Source: Bacteroidota bacterium
GTDB taxonomy: Bacteria > Bacteroidota > Bacteroidia > AKYH767-A > 2013-40CM-41-45
NCBI GenBank assembly: GCA_016721305.1
Contig: JADKIH010000011.1
Coordinates: 62,001-126,000, forward strand
Length of the DNA: 64,000 nucleotides
Direction: 5' to 3'
Shown: piece after piece, positions 47,652 through 56,962 of the stretch
Layout of the letters: each line of letters opens with the position of its first letter
How positions within the stretch are numbered: position 1 is the stretch's first letter
Made by a program: the position numbers and the translations under genes
Notes under the pieces: model-generated
What the model was told of the DNA's origin: nothing
Seen by the model: only the letters and a program-made list of their open reading frames with translations
The model's database searches: none

Positions 47652-48821
47652 ATGCCGTCATTCCCAAACCCAATAAAATCGAAATTACCCAAAGTCGGAA
47701 CTACGATCTTCACTACGATGTCGGCTTTGGCGAATGAGCATAATGCGATTAATCTTTCGCAGGGCTTTCCGAATTTTGAAGTGAATGAGGAGTTGATGGC
47801 GTTGGTGAATCAGTACATGAGGAAGGGATTCAATCAGTATGCGCCGATGCAGGGGATTCTTCCGCTGCGTGAGCGTATTGCGGAGAAGACGCAGGAATTG
47901 TATGAAGCGGTTTACTCGCCGGAGAAAGAAATTACGATTACCAGCGGCGGGACGCAGGCGATTTACACGGCTATCACAGCCATGATTCGCGAAGGCGATG
48001 AAGTGGTGATCTTTGAACCGGCATACGATTGTTATGCGCCGGCGATTTTGCTTGCTGGGGGAATTCCGGTGTACGTTCAATTGAAAGCCCCGGAGTTTAC
48101 GATCGACTGGACGGCGGTGAAGAAGATGATCAATCAGAAAACGAAGATGATCATCATTAACACGCCGCACAATCCGGGTGGGTCGTTGATGACGGCGAAG
48201 GATATGAAAGAGCTCGAGAAGATAACTTCTCGCACGGAGATTACCATTATCAGCGACGAAGTGTACGAGCATATTATTTTCGACGGACATCGTCACGAGA
48301 GCGTGATGCGCTATCCGAAACTCGCCGAGCGTTCGTTCGTTGTTTTCTCGTTTGGAAAAACCTATCACAACACCGGCTGGAAAATGGGCTACTGCTTAGC
48401 GCCCGAAAATCTGATGACAGAATTTCGCCGCGTACATCAGTTCGTCGTTTTCTCGGCAAACACCTTCATCCAGTACGCCCTCGCCGACTTCATGAAAAAC
48501 AAAAACTATCTCGAGCTTCCTGCCTTCTATCAGGAGAAACGAGATTATTTCCTAAAGCTCATCCAAGGCTCGAAGTTCAGCTTCACTCCCGCTTCCGGCT
48601 CGTATTTTCAATGTTTAGATTTCAGCAAGATCACGAAAGAGAACGACTTCGACTTCGCTGTACGACTTACGAAAGAATCTGGCGTAGCTTCGGTACCTGT
48701 GTCGGCGTTCTATCATAAGAATCATGATCCGAAGCTCCTCCGTTTCTGTTTTGCTAAGACTAACGAGACTCTCGAGCGCGCAGCGGAAAAATTATGCGCT
48801 GTTGGACAACTTGTCGCTTGA
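47652..48821 (+). CDS. Methionine/kynurenine-type PLP aminotransferase (YbdL-like)
   Basis: Fold type I aminotransferase; ATG at 47652 gives 389 residues. Motifs: INLSQGFPNFEV, GFNQYAPMQGILPLRE, ITITSGGTQAIYTA, IINTPHNPGGSLM, IISDEVYEHIIFDG, and the PLP lysine in VFSFGKTYHNTGWKMGYC. This is the YbdL/glutamine transaminase K group, which uses glutamine with 2-oxo-4-methylthiobutyrate. An omega-amidase gene lies 246 bases downstream, matching the pathway. Part of the frame upstream of 47652 comes from repeat sequence. Confidence 0.92.
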   Translation: MPSFPNPIKSKLPKVGTTIFTTMSALANEHNAINLSQGFPNFEVNEELMALVNQYMRKGFNQYAPMQGILPLRERIAEKTQELYEAVYSPEKEITITSGGTQAIYTAITAMIREGDEVVIFEPAYDCYAPAILLAGGIPVYVQLKAPEFTIDWTAVKKMINQKTKMIIINTPHNPGGSLMTAKDMKELEKITSRTEITIISDEVYEHIIFDGHRHESVMRYPKLAERSFVVFSFGKTYHNTGWKMGYCLAPENLMTEFRRVHQFVVFSANTFIQYALADFMKNKNYLELPAFYQEKRDYFLKLIQGSKFSFTPASGSYFQCLDFSKITKENDFDFAVRLTKESGVASVPVSAFYHKNHDPKLLRFCFAKTNETLERAAEKLCAVGQLVA

Positions 48822-48826
48822 CCTTA

Positions 48827-49046
48827 GTTCAAGGTTCAAAGTTCAAGGTTCAAGGTTCAAGGTTCAAGGTTCAAAGTTCAAAGTTGCGGCGAAATATATT
48901 CTATCTACCTGTTTCAAAGGGAGAGTGTGCATCAGGTTTCAAATTAAAAATGGACTTTGTAAAATGCGAAACTTTGAACCTTGAACTTTGAACAACCAAC
49001 ACGAGATTGTAAACGAAACTTTGAACCTTGAACTTTGAACTTTGAA
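48827..49046. repeat. GTTCAAG/GTTCAAA arrays, inverted pair
   Basis: Direct arm 48827-48886 begins six bases past the aminotransferase stop; inverse arms at 48970-48995 and 49016-49046 precede the omega-amidase start. Confidence 0.92.
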
Positions 49047-49067
49047 CAAAAACAAACCGTCTAAAAA

Positions 49068-49832
49068 ATGACCATCACCTTCCTCCAAACAAGCCTTCAC
49101 TGGGAAGACCGACAGAAAAATCTCGACGACTTTTCAGAAAAGATCGCGGCGATTGAAAGATCCGATCTAATCCTCCTCCCCGAGATGTTCACCACCGGCT
49201 TCACCATGAATGCTGCTGCCCTCGCCGAGCCGATGGATGGCCCGGCAGTGAGTTGGATGAAACGCATCGCCAAAGAAAAATCCTGCGCCATAGCCGGCAG
49301 TTTGATTATTGAAGAAGACGGCAAGTATTACAATCGCATGGTATGGGTACACGACGGCAAAGTACAGCACTACGACAAGCGACATCTTTTCTCACTCGCG
49401 CACGAAGAAAAAACATACACAGCAGGAACCAAAAAATTAATCGTCGAACTCAACGGCTGGAAAATTTGTCCGCTCATCTGCTACGATCTCCGCTTCCCCG
49501 TCTGGAGCCGCCGCACGAAAGCCGCCGACTACGACATCCTCCTCTACTCCGCCAACTGGCCCGAACGCCGCATCAAAGCCTGGAAGACACTCCTCCCCGC
49601 ACGAGCTATCGAGAATCAGTGTTATGTGATTGGGGTGAATCGGATTGGGGATGATGGGAATGGGATTTATCACTCGGGGGATTCGGGGGCGTTTGATTTT
49701 AGAGGGGAGTTGGTGAGTAAGCCATTGCCTTCTCAGGAGTCAGTGGAGAGAGCGGAGTTTTCGCTTTCGGATTTAAGGGATTTTCGGAGGGATTTTGCTT
49801 TTGGGCTGGATGCGGATGGGTTTTCTTTGTAG
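49068..49832 (+). CDS. Omega-amidase (YafV-like nitrilase superfamily)
   Basis: 254 residues, intact. The nitrilase triad is Glu39 (LILLPEMFTTGF), Lys104 (HYDKRHLFSL) and Cys138 (PLICYDLRFPVW). YafV-type omega-amidases hydrolyse 2-oxoglutaramate and 2-oxosuccinamate, the side products when glutamine or asparagine is used as amino donor. Placement right after a YbdL-type aminotransferase supports this over other nitrilase activities. No signal peptide. Confidence 0.92.
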   Translation: MTITFLQTSLHWEDRQKNLDDFSEKIAAIERSDLILLPEMFTTGFTMNAAALAEPMDGPAVSWMKRIAKEKSCAIAGSLIIEEDGKYYNRMVWVHDGKVQHYDKRHLFSLAHEEKTYTAGTKKLIVELNGWKICPLICYDLRFPVWSRRTKAADYDILLYSANWPERRIKAWKTLLPARAIENQCYVIGVNRIGDDGNGIYHSGDSGAFDFRGELVSKPLPSQESVERAEFSLSDLRDFRRDFAFGLDADGFSL

Positions 49833-50104
49833 TTTTTGGGGGAATGTGGGAAGTACGGTTGACTGGTATTAGAGGGTTTTGTAATTATGTATAGCGAAAT
49901 TTTGAAGTAGAATATTATAATATGGCTTTGTCAAGCTAAGGGATCTTTTTATGGTAGAGATTATATTATAAATTAATACTAATATACCTTTACTGGCTGA
50001 AATTATATGATGATAGGGTTGTAGATTTAAGATTGTGATGGTTAGACACAGTAAGGTGCTCAATTTAATCCTGTCACTAATTGCAAAAAAAATCAAGGTA
50101 AAAA

Positions 50105-50683
50105 ATGTCAGACGACTTTAAAGCAGAAATAACAAATACGGATATTTCTTTTATGACCTCAAAGTGGATCATTGAGAAAGTTCCATTTATATTTTCTGAT
50201 AATCTTGAAAATTATATAAAATGGAAAGAAATTTTAGCCAATAAAATCGGGGTTGACAGTAAAGCAATTGTATTGACAGGCAGCGCCTCAGTCGGGTTTA
50301 GTTTAAATCCAGACAACAACCTAAGGGAATTTAATGAAAAATCAGATATTGATGTGGCTATTGTTTCGCAGCATTACTTTGACCTTTCTTGGCACTTTCT
50401 GAGAAATATTGGAACAAAAAGATACGGGTACAATCGAAAAGAGAACGGTGCAATTGACGACCATCGTACCCGTTTAATTTATTGGGGAACAATTGCAACT
50501 GACAAGATAATACAATTGCTACCATTTGGAGAAAAATGGATTATCGCATTAAACGAAATGGCAGCATTTGAACCAACAAAGGACCGAACAATAAACATCA
50601 GAATATATAAAGATTTTGAAGCTTTAAGGGCCTATCATCTTAATAACTTAAAAACAATAAAAGACAAACTAATAACACAATAA
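50105..50683 (+). CDS. Nucleotidyltransferase-fold protein
   Basis: 192 residues. The polymerase-beta-like active site is visible: GS at 59-60 in VLTGSASVGFSLNP, and DxD as Asp81 and Asp83 in EKSDIDVAIVS. The C-terminus is helical. Family members transfer nucleotides to proteins, RNA or small molecules; many act in defence or toxin-antitoxin pairs. Its stop overlaps the ATG of the DUF262 gene by one base, so they work together. Codon use is visibly AT-richer than the genes before 49832. Confidence 0.75.
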   Translation: MSDDFKAEITNTDISFMTSKWIIEKVPFIFSDNLENYIKWKEILANKIGVDSKAIVLTGSASVGFSLNPDNNLREFNEKSDIDVAIVSQHYFDLSWHFLRNIGTKRYGYNRKENGAIDDHRTRLIYWGTIATDKIIQLLPFGEKWIIALNEMAAFEPTKDRTINIRIYKDFEALRAYHLNNLKTIKDKLITQ

Positions 50684-51741
50684 TGGCAACATTTTTAAAA
50701 AATGCACCGAGAAGTGTACTTTGGTTTAAACAAGTTCACGAAAGAAATGAGTTAGAAATGAAACCGCCATTTCAACGAAATCCCGTTTGGACTGATAAAC
50801 AGAAAAGTTATCTTATAGATTCCATTTTGAATGAGTATCCAGTTCCTGAAATTTATATGCAGGAAATTGTTTCTGACAAAGCTGAGGTAAAATATATAAT
50901 TGTAGATGGACAACAAAGAATAAGAGCAATATTGGAATTTGTGAGTAATCAGTTTTCTATTGATGCAAAAGATTCTCCTCAATGGGCAGACCTAACATTT
51001 GAAGAATTAAGACCTGAAGAAAAAAAAAGAATCTACGAATACGACTTCATAGCGCGTTACTTGCCAGATATAGACGATTCTCAAATCCGAGCGATTTTCG
51101 GAAGATTAAACAGAAATAATGTCGTTTTGAATGCCCAAGAACTTAGACAGGCTACTTATTGGGGACCATTTATTCAAACGATGAATGAAATAGCGGAAAA
51201 TGAAAATTGGGGCAAACTTGACATCTTTACTTCTAATGATATTAAAAGAATGCTAGACGTTGAGTTCGTTAGCGAATTGGCTATTGCAGTTTTAAATGGC
51301 CACCAAAACAAAAAACTGACTATAGAAAAATACTATCAACTTTATGAGAGCGAATTCGAACAAAGGAATTTTATTAAAGAAACTTTCGATTCTGTATTAA
51401 GGGAATTCCTTTCAATAATACCACAAGAAACGAATAGATGGTACAAAAGAACCGATTTTTATACTTTGTTCATTGTTTTTGCAAAACATAAGGACAAACT
51501 TCCACTTAGTATAGACAAAAGAAATTTAGCTAAGTCTAAATTAACAGCCTTTGGCCTACAAATCGATTCAATGGTTTCTATCAATAAAGTTGAAGAGGAA
51601 ACTGAAACCATGGTTTCAAACCACTTTGCACCAAATGTTTTATTATACGGCGCGGGAATACGTGCTTCAAGTGATTTAGGAAGTAGACGTAGACGTGATG
51701 AGGCCTTGGAAGCAGAACTTGTTGAACTTTGGGCAGAATAA
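50683..51741 (+). CDS. DUF262 (GmrSD N-terminal type) protein
   Basis: 352 residues. DUF262 signature: PPFQRNPVWTDKQKSYLIDS (28-47) and IIVDGQQRIRAI (72-83), the ParB/Srx-like NTP-binding core, then IFGRLNRNNVVLNAQELRQA. The rest is helical with a basic end (SRRRRDEALEAEL); there is no HNH domain such as GmrD carries, so nuclease activity would have to come from elsewhere. In GmrSD type IV restriction this domain uses NTP to attack modified DNA. Coupled to the upstream nucleotidyltransferase. Confidence 0.85.
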   Translation: MATFLKNAPRSVLWFKQVHERNELEMKPPFQRNPVWTDKQKSYLIDSILNEYPVPEIYMQEIVSDKAEVKYIIVDGQQRIRAILEFVSNQFSIDAKDSPQWADLTFEELRPEEKKRIYEYDFIARYLPDIDDSQIRAIFGRLNRNNVVLNAQELRQATYWGPFIQTMNEIAENENWGKLDIFTSNDIKRMLDVEFVSELAIAVLNGHQNKKLTIEKYYQLYESEFEQRNFIKETFDSVLREFLSIIPQETNRWYKRTDFYTLFIVFAKHKDKLPLSIDKRNLAKSKLTAFGLQIDSMVSINKVEEETETMVSNHFAPNVLLYGAGIRASSDLGSRRRRDEALEAELVELWAE

Positions 51742-51897
51742 TAGCAATATATAATTTGGGTTCGGCTTCAGGTTCCAGAAGGTGTCAACAGTAACATTTA
51801 AGCAATTACAGCATTTGGCATCTTAAGGTAAGTTGCACTTTTAAAAGATCACAGACTAAAAATCAGAAACTCTCACCTAAAAAGCAGATAAATAAAA

Positions 51898-53824
51898 ATG
51901 AAAATTCTTAAAGTAACTATACCTCATTCGAATTCAAGTGGAGATGGGTTATCGGAAATAAAAATGCAAAGACTCGGACAAGTTGTTTTAATAGCTGGTA
52001 AAAACGGTTCGGGGAAAACTAGAATTTTAGAGAAAATATTTCGCGCCTTTCATTCAAAGCCAAAAACAAAACAAATCGAAAGCTATAAGTTTAGTATTGA
52101 ATCACATAGGAAAGAAATCGACTTACATGAGGATAGAATTAGGACTTTGGAGTACAAAAAATCTAACCCTAAAACTGACTCTTCAACCGAAGTTATTACT
52201 AATACGATAAATTCAATAAAAATACAAATTGAAAGTCTATATAAATCTATTAAACAATATGAAACACACTTGAATTGGAATCAAATTGAAACATCGGAAG
52301 GATCTGACAATTACATTTCGGTACCATTTGTTCCTAAAGAGCTAAATATTTCCGACAGTAATCAATATAATAAAGTGCAAATTCTAACCCAAGCTAAAAA
52401 TGTGGATACTATTGGAATTCAAAATTTACACACGGGCACTTTTGCAAAAATACAAGTCCTTCAAGATCGTTGGCATAATGTAACTCACCAGAACACAAAA
52501 TCCAAACCAGAAGAAATTAAACAAGCGATTGCAGATTATACAAAACTAGATACCCTTATTGAAGTATTTATTGGTGTCAAATTAGGGCGGTCAGTTGATG
52601 GAGAAGCAACATTGTTTGATTTTCCACTAGGCAAATCAAACCTTTCTAGCGGTCAAAAAATTTTGCTACAGTTTTGCATAGGTATATTTAGTCAAGAGCT
52701 TGAACTAAAAGATCTAATATTAGTTTTAGATGAACCAGAAAATCATTTACATCCATCTGTCATAATTGACACAATTGATCGATTACAGAAATGTGTACCA
52801 AATGGTCAAATCTGGATTTCTACTCATTCCATACCTTTATTAGCTCATTTTGATCCATCACAAATTTGGTACGTTGAAAATGGCAAAATTAGTTATGCAG
52901 GGAAAATCCCCGAAAAGGTTTTACTGAGTCTATTGGGTAATGAAAACGAAATTGCAAAACTTCAAGATTTCATTAGCTTACCAGCCCAATTCGCATCTAG
53001 TAGGTACGCCTTTGAAAGTCTTCTCGAGCCAGGAGTTTCTTTTTACTGAATTTAATGATCCACAATCTGTTCAAATAAGAAGTGATTTATTAAAGTTAAG
53101 TTCAGGAACCCCTTTAAGAGTGTTAGATTATGGAGCTGGTAAAGGACGGCTTATCTCAAATATTTTTGACTTAGATGGGGCTTCTCAAGACAAACTAATT
53201 GACAAAATCAATTATATTGCTTACGATAAATTTTATTCAGATAAAGAGCTTTGTGAAATCGCTTTGTTAAAGGCGTATGGCAAGTCCGAGAATCGATACT
53301 TTAATCATATGGATAAATTGCTCTCACAGTATGACAAAGGCAGTTTTGACATTATTATAATGTGTAATGTGCTTCATGAAATAGATCCAAAAGATTGGTT
53401 GAAATTATTCCAGAAAGATGGGACAATCTCCTGTTTATTAAAAGACAATGGAATTCTTTTGTTGGTCGAAGACCATCAAATTCCAATCGGCGAAAAGGCT
53501 TATCAGAAGGGTTTCTTAGTTTTAGACACTCCGCAATTGAAGGACTTGTTTAAGATTTCAGAAAAGGATATTGACTTTATGTTTTCCGACAAAAATAATG
53601 ATGGTAGATTAAAAGCACACCAAATTACTAAACGACTTTTAATGCAAATTGACGAAAACTCAAGATCAAAGGCTATCAGTTCAGTAAGTACGACAGCGAG
53701 AGAGAAAATATTGGAAATTCGAGAAAAAGAACACAATTATCAGAATGGCAAATTGCATGGATTTTGGACACAACAATTTGCCAATGCGCAATTAAATCTT
53801 GCCGAATTGATAACAAAGAATTAA
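51898..53824 (+). CDS. AAA/ABC-type ATPase fused to a SAM methyltransferase, one frameshift
   Basis: The first frame (51898-53049) is an ABC-like ATPase: Walker A LIAGKNGSGKTR (31-42), a coiled-coil insert (60-125), signature LSSGQK (249-254), Walker B LILVLDEPENHLHP and the switch His in WISTHS. It ends FESLLEPGVSFY-stop. Deleting one T of the T5 tract at 53040-53044 gives GVSFTEFNDPQSVQI and joins a class I methyltransferase (LRVLDYGAGKGRLI, IIIMCNVLHEIDP, LLLVEDHQIP) that ends at 53824, about 641 residues. A separate methyltransferase from 52940 is possible but would overlap and start with a non-family stretch. Such ATPases resemble OLD/RecF-type defence proteins. Confidence 0.72.
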
Positions 53825-54006
53825 TGACCAATAAGCCTGATGCGCCTTGAATTAGCGGTCATATAGTTCAAATAGAAACTGCCCGGTTATCTAAAATCTT
53901 TGACGCTTGTAGATAGAATACGGTATTAAATGTCTGCTAAGAAAAAGCTAGAATACGATAGCGCCGAAAGTAAGGTAGAAATTTGCAAATTTAATCAATC
54001 ACTATA

Positions 54007-54747
54007 ATGGCAAAATTCCTAAACACAACTGGTGTTTCATACCACTTAGAAGAACTTATTAAAGGGACAAAAGATAGATTAATTCTAATCAGCCCTTATC
54101 TACAATTTACGGATAGAATTAAAGAACACCTAAGCAATTTGAATATTCAAAAAAGGGATATCAGAATTGTTTACAGAGAAAACAAACTGCAGTTTGAAGA
54201 AAACAACTGGCTAGAAAGTCAAATTGGGATTCGGACAAGTCTGTGTAAAAACCTCCACGCCAAATGCTATATAAATGAAAATGAAGCAATCATAACTTCT
54301 ATGAATTTGTATGAGTTCTCGCAGCAGAATAACAACGAAATGGGGATTTACATTTCAAAGGCACAGGACACAGACTTATATAATGCAACACTCGAAGAAG
54401 CTCAACGTCTTTTGACTATAAGCGAAGAAATCCGCGTCACAATTAAAAAAGTGACAGCTGATACTCCCGCCAAAACTGAAAAGAAAGCCGTCGAAACAAA
54501 GCCTGGTTTTGCAAAATCAACTGACAAGCAACTAGGTTTTTGTATTAGAACCGGCTCTCCCATTCCTTTTAATATTGAAAAGCCTATGAGTTATGATGCC
54601 TTCAAATCGTGGAGTAAATACGGAGACCCGGAGTACGCTGAGCATTATTGCCATTTTTCAGGAGAAGCATCACATGGCGAAACTTCAGTTAGTCGGCCAA
54701 TCCTAAAAAAGAATTGGAAAAAGGCAAAGGAAATATTTGACTTGTAA
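54007..54747 (+). CDS. Phospholipase D-like nuclease-family protein
   Basis: 246 residues. A single PLD half-site: His84 and Lys86 in KNLHAKCYINENEAIITSMN, with Asn100 and Glu111 following (NNNEMGI), as in bacterial PLDc_2 proteins that dimerise to form the active site. Start of domain: YHLEELIKGTKDRLILISPY. The C-terminal 90 residues (GFCIRTGSPIPFN, KSWSKYGDPEYAEHYCHFSG, with Cys/His) may bind zinc. Probably a nuclease or nucleic-acid binder linked to the ATPase-methyltransferase upstream. Confidence 0.78.
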   Translation: MAKFLNTTGVSYHLEELIKGTKDRLILISPYLQFTDRIKEHLSNLNIQKRDIRIVYRENKLQFEENNWLESQIGIRTSLCKNLHAKCYINENEAIITSMNLYEFSQQNNNEMGIYISKAQDTDLYNATLEEAQRLLTISEEIRVTIKKVTADTPAKTEKKAVETKPGFAKSTDKQLGFCIRTGSPIPFNIEKPMSYDAFKSWSKYGDPEYAEHYCHFSGEASHGETSVSRPILKKNWKKAKEIFDL

Positions 54748-54813
54748 TTCATGTCAATTTATTTTCGAATGCTCTCCGGAATATATTTGAACTTCAACAC
54801 TGATCAATTTAGA

Positions 54814-55251
54814 ATGAAAAGAATTGTAATTATCGCGCTTCATCTTTCCCTATTTAGCTGCACCCGCGAAGTCAAAGTTCGTCAACCCGAAGCTATGATT
54901 TACAAAGCAAAAAGCAATGTAACATTCACGGTTACTTCCAAGTATTTTGGAGCAGGAGGCGACAACAAAGCAATTATAAACTACGCAATCTATGTTGAAA
55001 ATTTTGATGATAATGAAAATGTATGGTCGGATATTGAAAATGACGGCCTAAAGCGTCTTGATAGAAATAGTGGCTTGACGACCATCTATTATTTTAAAAA
55101 CAAAAACCTGATGTATGATGTGAGTAAAGGGATAAACAACCTTCCCGACTCAAAAGAAATAAATGAAAATTGCGTGGCCGGATTCTGGTATTATCCGAAT
55201 AGACAAACTCAGTTCACAAAATTTCCATTGATTTATCCATCTTCAAAATGA
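54814..55251 (+). CDS. Small lipoprotein, unknown function
   Basis: The ATG at 54814 gives a lipoprotein signal (RIVIIALHLSLFSC, Cys as lipobox) and about 145 residues; the frame extends upstream to 54751. The mature part is polar and beta-rich (SNVTFTVTSKYFGAGGDN, INYAIYVENFDDNEN). No family recognised. Last gene of the AT-rich block. Confidence 0.55.
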   Translation: MKRIVIIALHLSLFSCTREVKVRQPEAMIYKAKSNVTFTVTSKYFGAGGDNKAIINYAIYVENFDDNENVWSDIENDGLKRLDRNSGLTTIYYFKNKNLMYDVSKGINNLPDSKEINENCVAGFWYYPNRQTQFTKFPLIYPSSK

Positions 55252-55265
55252 TCCTCATCTCTTAA

Positions 55266-55340
55266 AACTCCCAAGCCGCCTTGCGCAAAAAAGACGGCGT
55301 CATCCTGAAAGAGAAGCCGGACATTTTAGTGCTGCAGTAA
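55266..55340 (+). pseudogene. Decayed 5' fragment of an EEP-family hydrolase gene
   Basis: The frame reads NSQAALRKKDGVILKEKPDI then LVLQ and two stops. It aligns residue by residue with the start of the complete gene at 56963 (NCQGAFRKKAEAILKGKPDI, LVVQ), at clearly more than half identity. No start codon and no downstream part are left. It sits at the right edge of the AT-rich block. Confidence 0.7.
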
Positions 55341-55408
55341 TGAGAACACCTCATTGATGTGCTTAGGTTATAGCTAGCGAGAATACTAAGTGTTCAAAAA
55401 TAATATAA

Positions 55409-55789
55409 ATGGAAGTCAAAGAAATCGAATTCGAAAAACTCCGACACGCTTACATCACCGTAAAGAACTTTGTCGAAACGGAAGCGTGGGGGGAAATAAA
55501 ATCACTGAAGACTAAGACTGAATTTGATCTCGGAATTGCCGGCGATGATGCTTACGAGCTGTTGGAAAAATTCGTGGTAAAATTTGAGCTGGATCCGAAG
55601 AATTTTGAATTCCTCGATCATTTCACCGGGGAAGCTGAATTAGCTGAAGGTTGTATGTGGACATTGCTTGCACTTCCTGTTTTTCTGTCATTAAAAACGA
55701 TTGAACTAATCACACACGACAAAGTACAATTCTCGAAATTTAATTTTATTCATTCGCCCAATAAATTAGACCTTACATTCAGGATTTGA
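55409..55789 (+). CDS. DUF1493-like small protein
   Basis: 126 residues. The segment TEFDLGIAGDDAYELLEKFV resembles the acyl-carrier-like DUF1493 fold, without the phosphopantetheine serine. The rest (KFELDPKNFEFLDHFTGEAE) fits the same family. Cytoplasmic, function unknown. Base composition is closer to the rest of the chromosome than to the island. Confidence 0.55.
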   Translation: MEVKEIEFEKLRHAYITVKNFVETEAWGEIKSLKTKTEFDLGIAGDDAYELLEKFVVKFELDPKNFEFLDHFTGEAELAEGCMWTLLALPVFLSLKTIELITHDKVQFSKFNFIHSPNKLDLTFRI

Positions 55790-55915
55790 TCACTTGGTAT
55801 GTTGAAAAGGAATTTAAACCAAGTGAGAGTATAAAATACAAAATCAAATACAACCAAAGGGAACAGCCGGATGAAAGCTAGAGACGTGAGCTGTGTTTTC
55901 ACTATCTTCACCCCA

Positions 55916-56956
55916 ATGAAACTCCCCCTCCTCACTCTCCTCCTCTTCACCCTCACCCTATCCCACGCCCAAACCATCCAGGACGCGTCTGCGCTCTTCG
56001 CTGCGCGGAAACTTGATTCGGCAATGGTGATGACGAAGGCGATTCTGAAGAGTGATTCGCTCAATGCAGATGCGAATGTATTGGCGGGGCGGATCTTGAC
56101 GGCGCAGAAGAATTACGATGAGGCTGCGGGATATCTGGAGAGAGTCCTGCGTGTAGCGGATGCACCTGCTTATGCGAAGGCCTGGGCGTTGTGCGAACTG
56201 GGCACTTGTTATTTTTATAGGGGCGATTATAAGCGGGCTAGGGAATGTTTAACTTCTTGTGTGGCGATGAATGCGACAAAAAATTCTACTTCGTCGGCAA
56301 AGAATCTGATGCTGAAGTTGGGTTTCGATTCAGTGTATGATTCATGGATAACAAAAGAAAGTGCGCATTTTGTTTTTCATTTTCAAGACCCGAATTCGCC
56401 GGGAAATATCGATGGATTCATTCAGGTAAAAGAAGCTGCTTTTGAATCGATCAATAGCTTTTTTGGCGCGAAGCTTCCGAAGAAAATCGACTACTTTGTT
56501 TGGTCGAATCTTCTCTTAGCCGAAAGCCTTTTTCGTCACAAGCTGGCTTTCAGCGATGGCGCTCTTTGCATTACACATACCGAAGCCAATCATACTATTG
56601 GCCATGAAATGACGCATTCAATTGCAGGTAGTGCATTTCTGCATGCTAAATGGGATCGTCTTATCAACGAAGGTGTAGCCGTCTATTTCGATCAGTCGCA
56701 CAAAAACAATCTGGCTCTGTTAAAACCCAATAAAGAACTCTTCAAGTCCATTCCCGATTTCTGGAAAAACGAATCTGCCGGCGATGCTATGCTTTATCCG
56801 CTCGGCGGCGAGCTCGTAAAACGGCTGATTGAAAATTTCGGGCGCGAGAAGTTGTTGGTGTTTATGAATGATCAGTCGTATGAAAATGCGCGGATTGTTT
56901 TTGGAGAGAAGCTGGATGCGGTGTTGAAGGAGTTGGAAGAGGAAATACAAAAATAA
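55916..56956 (+). CDS. TPR-containing gluzincin metallopeptidase, exported
   Basis: The ATG at 55916 gives a signal peptide (LPLLTLLLFTLTLSHAQ) and 346 residues. Residues ~20-130 are TPR-like helices (ADANVLAGRILTAQKNYDEA, GTCYFYRGDYKRARECL). The catalytic part has HEMTH (HExxH) in NHTIGHEMTHSIAGS and the third zinc ligand Glu in INEGVAVYFD, about 25 residues later, a gluzincin pattern. Periplasmic or surface peptidase; substrate unknown. Confidence 0.75.
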   Translation: MKLPLLTLLLFTLTLSHAQTIQDASALFAARKLDSAMVMTKAILKSDSLNADANVLAGRILTAQKNYDEAAGYLERVLRVADAPAYAKAWALCELGTCYFYRGDYKRARECLTSCVAMNATKNSTSSAKNLMLKLGFDSVYDSWITKESAHFVFHFQDPNSPGNIDGFIQVKEAAFESINSFFGAKLPKKIDYFVWSNLLLAESLFRHKLAFSDGALCITHTEANHTIGHEMTHSIAGSAFLHAKWDRLINEGVAVYFDQSHKNNLALLKPNKELFKSIPDFWKNESAGDAMLYPLGGELVKRLIENFGREKLLVFMNDQSYENARIVFGEKLDAVLKELEEEIQK

Positions 56957-56962
56957 ATCCCC

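Noticed and set aside
47685..48368. Long open frame antisense to the aminotransferase (227 codons)
   Set aside because: Arg/His-rich shadow of a clear PLP enzyme gene; no domain or start context.
52940..53824. Independent methyltransferase gene starting at 52940
   Set aside because: It would overlap the ATPase frame by 110 bases and its first 36 residues are out-of-frame ATPase sequence; a single T deletion gives a clean fusion. Kept as an alternative in the feature text.
49833..55400. Prophage or integrative element
   Set aside because: No integrase, capsid, terminase, tRNA or att-like direct repeats were seen; only the composition and gene content suggest an island.
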